Shown in pieces: positions 6,108 through 12,017 of a DNA stretch of 12,017 nt. A program made the position numbers and the translations under genes. Position 1 is the stretch's first letter. Each line of letters begins with the position of its first letter. The stretch comes from Bryobacteraceae bacterium. GTDB lineage: Bacteria; Acidobacteriota; Terriglobia; Bryobacterales; Bryobacteraceae. The notes under the pieces were generated by a model. It was not told the origin of the DNA. It searched no databases and saw only the letters and a list, made by a program, of their open reading frames with translations. The stretch is taken from the NCBI GenBank assembly GCA_030039005.1, contig JASHQT010000233.1, positions 1 through 12,017 of the forward strand, written 5' to 3'.

Positions 6108-8567
6108 TCAAGCAATCAACACTTCCGGCACGTCCGGTTCTTCGTGGCGCGCCAGGCGTGACGGACAACCCAGCAGAAAGCCCTGCACTTCATCGCAGCC
6201 GAGATCGCGCAGAATCTCCAACTGTTCCTGTGTTTCGACTCCTTCCACAATCACGCGTATGCCGATGCTGTGCGCGAGCGAAATCATGCCGTGGATCAGC
6301 CGCACCGCGGCATCGTTCTCGCCAATGAGGGCGACAAAGCACCGGTCGATTTTCAGGATGTCGATGGGCAGCTTGGGAAGATAACCCAGCGAAGAGTAGC
6401 CGGTGCCGAAGTCGTCCACCGAAATGCGTACGCCGTGCTGGCGCAGCAGCGCCATTTTTTCAATCGCGCTGTCGACGTCGCGCATGACAATGGATTCGGT
6501 AAGCTCCAAGTCCAGCAGATTTCCGGTGAGGCCGGTGTTCCGCAACACAGTGAGGACCGTATCGACGAAGTCCGGACGGGTAAACTGCAAGGAAGAAACG
6601 TTCACCGCGACGCGCACCCCAGGATTGCCATGGTCCTGCCACCAGCGGCATTGGCGGCACGCGTCGCGCAATACCCACTCGCCCAGGGGAATGATGAGGC
6701 CGGTTTCCTCGGCCAGCGGAATGAACTCGCTGGGAGGCAGAAGACCGCGCTTGGGATGCGGCCAGCGGGACAACGCTTCGAAGGCCGTCAGCCAGCCTTC
6801 GGCGGCACTATACACGGGCTGATAATACAGGCGCAGCTGCCCACGATCGATCGCATGACGGAGGTCCGTCTCCAGTTCCAACCGCGATTGCAAAGCGGCG
6901 CCGAGCGCCGGCCGGTAAAAACGAATGCGGTCCTTGCCCGATTGCTTAGCTTCGTACATGGCGGCGTCGGCGTTGCGGCGGAGCGCGCTGGCGTCGCTTC
7001 CATCCCGCGGATACAGGCTGATTCCGATGCTGGCCGTGACGATCAGTTCATGCTGGGATACAAAAAACGATTCGCGCAGCGCGGCCTGTAAACGCTCGGC
7101 GATGGCCTGCGCCACGCGTTCTTCGCTCACATTGTTCACCACCAGCATGAATTCGTCCCCGCCCGTGCGGCCCAACAGGTCGCCCCGGCGGACGCACGCG
7201 GCGAGCCGCTGGCCCACCTGTTGGAGAAGAACGTCACCGGCCTCATGCCCCAGGGTATCGTTGACGAACTTGAAGCCGTCTAAATCCACAAAGATCACCG
7301 CGGTTCCCTCGCCGCTCGCGCCGTTGGCCATGCTTTCGGCCAGGCGGTCGGCCAGCAGCAGACGATTGGGCAAGCCGGTCAGGTGGTCGTGCAGAGCCCG
7401 GTACGCCATCTCTTGCTCGGCCTCTTTGCGCTCGCTGATATCGCGCGCGATGATGGCCGATCCGCTGAGCTGGCCGCCGGATTTGCGGATGGGGGACACG
7501 GTCAACAGTACGGGCACTTCGCTCGCATCCTTGCGCCCCAGCGAAGCCTCATCCAGACGCGCCGATTCGCCGCGCTCGATGGGTACAAGAATCTCGCGCG
7601 CCGCCGCTGGAGAGGAAAACAGAGCAGCGACCGAGAGGCTCCGTGCTTCAGAAGCGGTAAACCCCAAGAGCTTCTCCGCGCCGCGATTCCAGGTGGTGAT
7701 GTTCCCGTTGAGGTCCGTGGCAAAGATCGCGCTTTCCGAGCATTCGACGATGGCCGCCAATTGCGAGATGGCTTCCTCGGCCAGTTTCGATTCGGTGATG
7801 TCGGTGGCCAGGCCAACCCACTTGTACGGTTCCCCGACCCCATTGCGAACCGCCTGCCCGCGGTTGGAATAATGGAAGATCTTTCCGTTTTTGCCTACGA
7901 CCCGGAACTCGCCGCTATAGCGCTCCCCGCTTTGGACGTGGCGCGTGAATTCCGGTCGCAGCCGGGCCAGATCCTCGGGATGGACTCTGGTTTCCCACTC
8001 TTGGTAAGTCCGGGGACAGGGCCAGTCTCCTAGGCGCTGGTTGTCAATGCCGAAGACGCCGACTTCCCCGGTGCGCAGATCCCACTCGTAGATCACGTCA
8101 CTCGCGTTTTCCGCCGCGATGCGGAAGCGTTCTTCGGAACCCCGCAGCGCGTCTTCGGTTTGCTTGCGCTCGGTGATGTCTTCCACGAAAGCGATGACTT
8201 GCGGCTCACCGGACCTTTCGGCCGGCACTGTGATACTGGTGCGCGCCCACGCCACTGTTCCGTCCTTGCGCAGCATGTGCCGTTCGTTAACAAAACTGGC
8301 GATCTCCCCGGCGATGATTTTCTCGTAAATCCGCCGTCGCGTCTCGCGGTCCTCGGGGTGCAGGGTCTCGGTGAAGTGCATGCGGCACAGCTCTTCCGCG
8401 CTATAGCCGGTGATTTTGCATAGCGCCTGGTTAGCATAAACGAACATCCCCTCGCGATCGATAATTGCCATTCCGATTGCCGCGTGGGCAAACACCGAGC
8501 GAAAGCGGCGCTCACACTCCGGCAGTCCCGTTTCGTCAGTTACCCCTGCCTCACGCGAAAGATCCAC
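6108..8567 (-). CDS. Triple-PAS GGDEF-EAL cyclic-di-GMP enzyme
   Basis: From a GTG at 8567 the product is 819 residues with no membrane segment, so it is cytoplasmic. Order: PAS 1 (about 20-134), PAS 2 (about 143-270), PAS 3 (about 272-392), GGDEF (about 395-560), EAL (about 570-805). The GGDEF half (diguanylate cyclase, 2 GTP to c-di-GMP) has an intact GGDEF at 469-473, VDLDGFK at 437-443, and the inhibitory RxxD at 460-463, five residues before the active site. The EAL half (c-di-GMP phosphodiesterase) has EAL at 597-599, N666, E688, DDFG (D718, D719), K739, E775 and Q795, all expected metal or substrate positions. Both activities therefore look possible, with PAS sensing deciding the balance. 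The start is uncertain. The frame stays open into hutI, but that part is the antiphase shadow of hutI. The GTG lacks a Shine-Dalgarno, although AGGAG overlaps the hutI stop. Another GTG and an ATG occur at codons 25 and 33. Confidence 0.9.
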   Translation of the reverse strand: MDLSREAGVTDETGLPECERRFRSVFAHAAIGMAIIDREGMFVYANQALCKITGYSAEELCRMHFTETLHPEDRETRRRIYEKIIAGEIASFVNERHMLRKDGTVAWARTSITVPAERSGEPQVIAFVEDITERKQTEDALRGSEERFRIAAENASDVIYEWDLRTGEVGVFGIDNQRLGDWPCPRTYQEWETRVHPEDLARLRPEFTRHVQSGERYSGEFRVVGKNGKIFHYSNRGQAVRNGVGEPYKWVGLATDITESKLAEEAISQLAAIVECSESAIFATDLNGNITTWNRGAEKLLGFTASEARSLSVAALFSSPAAAREILVPIERGESARLDEASLGRKDASEVPVLLTVSPIRKSGGQLSGSAIIARDISERKEAEQEMAYRALHDHLTGLPNRLLLADRLAESMANGASGEGTAVIFVDLDGFKFVNDTLGHEAGDVLLQQVGQRLAACVRRGDLLGRTGGDEFMLVVNNVSEERVAQAIAERLQAALRESFFVSQHELIVTASIGISLYPRDGSDASALRRNADAAMYEAKQSGKDRIRFYRPALGAALQSRLELETDLRHAIDRGQLRLYYQPVYSAAEGWLTAFEALSRWPHPKRGLLPPSEFIPLAEETGLIIPLGEWVLRDACRQCRWWQDHGNPGVRVAVNVSSLQFTRPDFVDTVLTVLRNTGLTGNLLDLELTESIVMRDVDSAIEKMALLRQHGVRISVDDFGTGYSSLGYLPKLPIDILKIDRCFVALIGENDAAVRLIHGMISLAHSIGIRVIVEGVETQEQLEILRDLGCDEVQGFLLGCPSRLARHEEPDVPEVLIA

Positions 8568-8605
8568 GCGGTACTTATCGGCCGCGAGTTCTAATGCTTG
8601 AGCTC

Positions 8606-9859
8606 CTATTTTTGGAGCGAGGTCCAGACCATTCGCCCCTTGAGGTATACGGCCTCGGCCGAGGGCACGCCGAAGAAATAGGCGATCTCGCGGAAATCGC
8701 CGGCGTCGTGAATCGCGAAATCGGCCCACTTGCCCACTTCGAGCGACCCGATCTCTGCCCCCCGCCCCAGGCTGTACGCGGCATTGATGGTCGCCGCGGT
8801 GATGGCTTCGGCCGGCGTCATTTTCATCTGCGTACACGCGAGCGACAGGATCATCGGCATCGAAGCCGTGGGCGAAGAACCAGGATTGAAATCGGTGGCG
8901 AGAACCACGGCGAGCCCGGCTTCGATCATCTCGCGCGCCGCGGGATAGCGGCTTGAACCCAGCGCGTAAACCGATCCAGGAAGCAGGACCGGCTGGACGC
9001 CCGCCGCCGCGAGCGCACGTATGCCGCGCAGGCTCGCGTATTCCAAATGATCGGCCGTGGCCGCGCCGAGTTCGGCCGCTAGCGCCGCGCCGCCTGAGTC
9101 CGAGAACTGATCGGCGTGGATGCGCAGCCCCAGGCCCAGCGCTCGGGCCGCGGACAGAATCCGGCGGCTGTCTTCGATGGAAAAAATTCCGGGCTCGCAA
9201 AAGACGTCGCAAAAGCTGGCGATTGGCTTGTGGCTATTGGCAACTGCCGGCAGCATCTCGTAGATCACGAGATCGGTGTAGGCGGAGGGGCGAAAGTGAT
9301 ATTCTTCCGGGACTTCGTGGGCGCCCAGGAACGTCGGAACCGTCCAAAGGCCTTCGATGCGTCCGATGGCGCGCAAAATCTTCAGCTCGTCTTCGAGCGT
9401 GAGCCCGTAGCCCGATTTGGCTTCGATGGTCGTCGTCCCGCCGGCATGGAACCAGCGTACGTAGCGGCGCGCGGCATCGAGCAGCTGGTCTTCGCTCGCG
9501 GCGCGCGTGGCGCGCACGGTGGACCGGATGCCGCCGCCCGAGGCCGCGATCTCGGCGTAACTCGCGCCTTCGATGCGCCGCTCGAATTCGTCGGCGCGAT
9601 TACCGGCAAAAACCGCGTGCGTGTGCGCGTCGACGAAACCAGGCAGCACAACGCGGCTTCCTGCATCGATGACGGCGTCATCTTCTTTAGCTAGCGGCTC
9701 GATTTCGCTTCGCGCACCCACTTGCACAATGCGGCCGCTTTCGACGAGCATCGCACCGTCCGGCGTGATTCCGAGGTCGCGCATCGCGGCGCCGGTGCGT
9801 GGCGAAGCCGGACCAGCCAGCGTCACCAGTTGCGAGCAATTCGTGACAACTGTTTTCAA
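8606..9859 (-). CDS. hutI: Imidazolonepropionase
   Basis: A protein of 417 residues, typical for HutI. It hydrolyses 4-imidazolone-5-propanoate to N-formimidoyl-L-glutamate, the third step of histidine degradation, in the cytoplasm. Amidohydrolase-fold landmarks: PGFVDAHTH with metal ligands H79 and H81, then [16 protein letters not shown] (107-111), EAKSGYGL (146-153), IHADQ with H248, DHLEY with H271, and [10 protein letters not shown] with D323. All metal ligands expected for the family are present. I choose a TTG start at 9859, ten nt after the hutU stop. The upstream in-frame ATG at 9949 would overlap hutU by 80 nt, and its added residues look unlike HutI. No Shine-Dalgarno precedes the TTG, so translational coupling to hutU is likely. 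It follows hutU directly and is followed after 38 nt by the c-di-GMP gene. Confidence 0.93.
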   Translation of the reverse strand: MKTVVTNCSQLVTLAGPASPRTGAAMRDLGITPDGAMLVESGRIVQVGARSEIEPLAKEDDAVIDAGSRVVLPGFVDAHTHAVFAGNRADEFERRIEGASYAEIAASGGGIRSTVRATRAASEDQLLDAARRYVRWFHAGGTTTIEAKSGYGLTLEDELKILRAIGRIEGLWTVPTFLGAHEVPEEYHFRPSAYTDLVIYEMLPAVANSHKPIASFCDVFCEPGIFSIEDSRRILSAARALGLGLRIHADQFSDSGGAALAAELGAATADHLEYASLRGIRALAAAGVQPVLLPGSVYALGSSRYPAAREMIEAGLAVVLATDFNPGSSPTASMPMILSLACTQMKMTPAEAITAATINAAYSLGRGAEIGSLEVGKWADFAIHDAGDFREIAYFFGVPSAEAVYLKGRMVWTSLQK

Positions 9860-9869
9860 GGCGCGGTTC

Positions 9870-11546
9870 TCAAGAAGCGGATTCCATCGGGATGCGAATC
9901 CCCTTCTGGTGCGCCATCTCGATCGCCTCGGGATAACCGGCGTCGGCATGCCGGATCACGCCCGTCCCGGGATCCGTGGTCAGCACGCGTTCCAGCCGCC
10001 GGTCACAGGCTTCGGTGCCGTCAGCCACCACCACCATGCCTGCGTGCTGCGCGTAGCCGATGCCCACCCCGCCGCCATTGTGAATCGACACCCACGATGC
10101 TCCCGCCGCGGTGTTGAGCAGCGCGTTGAGCAGCGGCCAATCGGCGATAGCGTCCGATCCGTCGCGCATGGCCTCGGTCTCACGATAGGGCGACGCCACC
10201 GAACCGGCATCCAGATGATCGCGCCCGATCACGATGGGCGCTTCAATCTTGCCGCGCCGGATGTAATCGTTCATCGCGAGGCCGAATTCGGCGCGCTCGC
10301 CATAGCCGAGCCAGCAGATGCGCGCCGGCAGCCCTTGAAATTGAATGCGGTCGCGCGCGATCTTCAGCCAGCGCTGCAGCGTGGCATTCTCCGGAAACAT
10401 TTCGAGCGCCAATTGATCTGTCGTGTGGATGTCGGCCGGCGATCCGGAAAGCGCCGCCCAGCGGAAAGGCCCGCGGCCTTCGCAGAACATCGGCCGGATA
10501 TATTCGGGCACGAAGCCGGGGATGTCGAACGCGTTCGCCACACCGGCTTGCTTGGCCTGCGCGCGGATGTTGTTGCCGTAATCGAACGTAACCGCGCCCA
10601 TTTGTTTCAGCGCGAGCATGCCTTGGACGTGCCGTCCCATGGCCGCGATGGCTCGCTGCATGTATTCGTCGGGATTGGAAACCCGCAGCGCGAGCGCTTG
10701 GGCGAGCGGCATGCCGTTGGGCACGTAGCCATTCAGCGGATCGTGCGCGCTGGTTTGATCGGTGAGGATGTCGGGCGCGATGCCGCGCCGCGCCAGTTCC
10801 GGAATCACGTCGGCGCAATTTCCAACCAGTCCCACCGAGATCGCCACCCCGCTCCGGCGCGCTTCTTCGACGAGCCGCAGCGCGTCGTCCAGGTTCCAGG
10901 CGATGCGATCGCAGTATCCGGTTTTCAGACGTTTTTCGATGCGCGCGGGATCCACTTCGATGCCGAGAAAACAAGCGCCGGCGAGCGTGGCCGCGAGCGG
11001 TTGCGCGCCGCTCATTCCGCCCATTCCTCCGGAGACAATCCAGCGCCCGGCTAGCGATCCGCCAAAATGTTTTTCCCCGGCCGCTGAGAATGTCTCAAAT
11101 GTTCCTTGTAGGATGCCCTGGCTGCCGATGTAGATCCAGGAGCCGGCGGTCATCTGGCCGTACATAATCAACCCGAGTTGCTCCAGATGATGAAATTGGT
11201 CGTAATTGGACCAGTGACCCACCAGGTTCGAATTTGCCAGCAGCACGCGCGGGGCGTCGGAATGCGTGCGAAAAATGCCCACGGGCTTACCCGACTGCAC
11301 GAGCAGCGTTTCGTCGTTATCGAGCGCGCGCAGGGACCGCACGATGGCGTGGAACGAAGGCCAATCGCGTGCCGCCCGCCCGGCGCCCCCGTAGACGATC
11401 AGCTCTTCCGGCTTCTCGGCCACCTCGGGGTCCAGGTTGTTCATGAGCATCCGCAGCGCGGCTTCCTGGATCCAGCCCTTGCAGGATATTTCGCGGCCGC
11501 GCGGCGCGCGGATGACGGGAGGCGGAGCAACCGTTAAATCGGGCAT
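9870..11546 (-). CDS. hutU: Urocanate hydratase (urocanase)
   Basis: A protein of 558 residues, the standard length. It converts urocanate to imidazolonepropionate using tightly bound NAD+ as an electrophile, in the cytoplasm, and hands its product to HutI. Seen: an N-terminal [30 protein letters not shown]; the glycine-rich NAD region [15 protein letters not shown] (171-185); [12 protein letters not shown] (263-274); FDYGNNIR; and [11 protein letters not shown] with C411, the conserved active-site-region cysteine of urocanases. The tail [10 protein letters not shown] and [17 protein letters not shown] are also typical. Nothing is missing or broken. The ATG at 11546 has only a weak GAAGCAAG upstream. 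It lies 28 nt after the VOC gene and 10 nt before hutI, suggesting one transcript. hutH, which makes urocanate, is not in the window. Confidence 0.96.
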   Translation of the reverse strand: MPDLTVAPPPVIRAPRGREISCKGWIQEAALRMLMNNLDPEVAEKPEELIVYGGAGRAARDWPSFHAIVRSLRALDNDETLLVQSGKPVGIFRTHSDAPRVLLANSNLVGHWSNYDQFHHLEQLGLIMYGQMTAGSWIYIGSQGILQGTFETFSAAGEKHFGGSLAGRWIVSGGMGGMSGAQPLAATLAGACFLGIEVDPARIEKRLKTGYCDRIAWNLDDALRLVEEARRSGVAISVGLVGNCADVIPELARRGIAPDILTDQTSAHDPLNGYVPNGMPLAQALALRVSNPDEYMQRAIAAMGRHVQGMLALKQMGAVTFDYGNNIRAQAKQAGVANAFDIPGFVPEYIRPMFCEGRGPFRWAALSGSPADIHTTDQLALEMFPENATLQRWLKIARDRIQFQGLPARICWLGYGERAEFGLAMNDYIRRGKIEAPIVIGRDHLDAGSVASPYRETEAMRDGSDAIADWPLLNALLNTAAGASWVSIHNGGGVGIGYAQHAGMVVVADGTEACDRRLERVLTTDPGTGVIRHADAGYPEAIEMAHQKGIRIPMESAS

Positions 11547-11574
11547 CTTGCTTCAGTATCGTACGCAGCCGGCG

Positions 11575-11991
11575 CTAATAAATCGACCAGACGCCGGGTG
11601 TGGCCAGTTCCAACAAGTGCCGATCCGGATCGCGAAAATAGAGGCTCTGCCCGCCCAACTGCCAGGTTTGTCTCTGTTCCACGGCGATGCCGTTTTCGGC
11701 CAGCCACGCTTCCCACGCCGCCAGCCCCGAGGCGGCAATGGCGAACGCAAGGTGCAGCTCGCCCGTGCCGTCGTGCGGAGGAAGAGGGATCGCAACCGAA
11801 GCGCCCTTCTTAAACAACAGCAGGACTTGGCGGTCGGCCGCCCGCATCGCGCAGCCGCGCTCTCCGAAGTCCGCAATTTTCTCAAACCCGAAGATCGTTG
11901 CGTAGAACTGAACCGAACGAGCCACATCGGAGACGTACAACGACGACTCCAGGATTCCCTCAGTGGGAGGATGCATTCGCGCCTGGCCCAT
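11575..11991 (-). CDS. VOC-family protein (glyoxalase/bleomycin-resistance/dioxygenase fold)
   Basis: A protein of 138 residues with paired beta-alpha-beta-beta-beta modules. It opens GILESSLYVSDVARSVQFY (12-30), followed by IFGFEKIADF. The second module has GELHLAFAI with H80, then SLYFRDPDRHLLELATPG with E128. In this superfamily the ends of those strands supply metal ligands; here E15, H80 and E128 occupy such places, consistent with a metal site. The reaction cannot be predicted: members include isomerases, dioxygenases and resistance proteins. It is the first visible gene of the cluster leading into hutU (28-nt gap), so it may be co-transcribed with histidine degradation. The ATG at 11991 lacks a clear Shine-Dalgarno; the ATG five codons later (11976) is an alternative. 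The remaining 26 nt to the right edge hold nothing identifiable. Confidence 0.8.
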   Translation of the reverse strand: MGQARMHPPTEGILESSLYVSDVARSVQFYATIFGFEKIADFGERGCAMRAADRQVLLLFKKGASVAIPLPPHDGTGELHLAFAIAASGLAAWEAWLAENGIAVEQRQTWQLGGQSLYFRDPDRHLLELATPGVWSIY

Positions 11992-12017
11992 AGTAACGCG
12001 CCCAGTTTAGCGCGCCA

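Noticed and set aside
8606..9212. N-terminal extension of the GGDEF-EAL frame, open back to an ATG at 9212 (1034 codons in all).
   Set aside because: The extension lies antiphase over hutI, whose full set of catalytic motifs is certain. The extra residues are arginine- and glycine-rich without domain character.
9573..11054. A 493-codon plus-strand open frame.
   Set aside because: It is a shadow of hutU and hutI, low in recognisable features and rich in Arg, His and Ala.

Overview
The window looks like ordinary chromosome of a GC-rich environmental bacterium, most likely an Acidobacteriota member near Bryobacterales/Solibacteraceae. That placement rests on gene style as I remember it (a redoxin/DsbD-alpha-like hybrid, a particular tyrosine-recombinase type, a UDP-glucose dehydrogenase with an extended proline-rich loop). 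It is inference, not a database result. I see no rRNA, tRNA, CRISPR array or intact mobile element.

Left part (1-1240), accessory-looking. The 5' half of a beta-class carbonic anhydrase runs off the left edge on the minus strand. Next to it is the frameshifted N-terminal stump of a tyrosine recombinase (plus strand), then a small membrane-anchored EF-hand-like protein (minus, GTG start) whose two calcium loops are both degenerate. An AT-rich inverted and direct repeat lies upstream of the EF-hand gene and is a candidate promoter/operator.

Middle part (1241-6085). A secreted YtcJ-type amidohydrolase (minus) is divergent from a plus-strand series: a small secreted protein made of two copies of a beta-rich domain, a secreted protein joining a shrunken redoxin-like segment to a DsbD-alpha-like domain with a Cys pair, and UDP-glucose 6-dehydrogenase (ugd). 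The ugd leader contains several short palindromes.

Right part (6108-11991), a minus-strand cluster read right to left. A VOC-family protein, urocanate hydratase (hutU), imidazolonepropionase (hutI, TTG start) and a triple-PAS GGDEF-EAL cyclic-di-GMP enzyme are spaced 28, 10 and 38 nt apart, so they are probably co-transcribed. hutU and hutI are consecutive steps of histidine degradation; hutH and the last step are not in the window. The GGDEF-EAL gene converges on ugd with a 22-nt gap. One gene turns over c-di-GMP and the other makes UDP-glucuronate for polysaccharide, so a functional link is possible but unproven.

I did not find a convincing undescribed system. The items most worth a second look are the recombinase remnant with its flanking TTTCCGG motifs, the redoxin/DsbD-alpha hybrid, and the attachment of a c-di-GMP enzyme to a hut operon.
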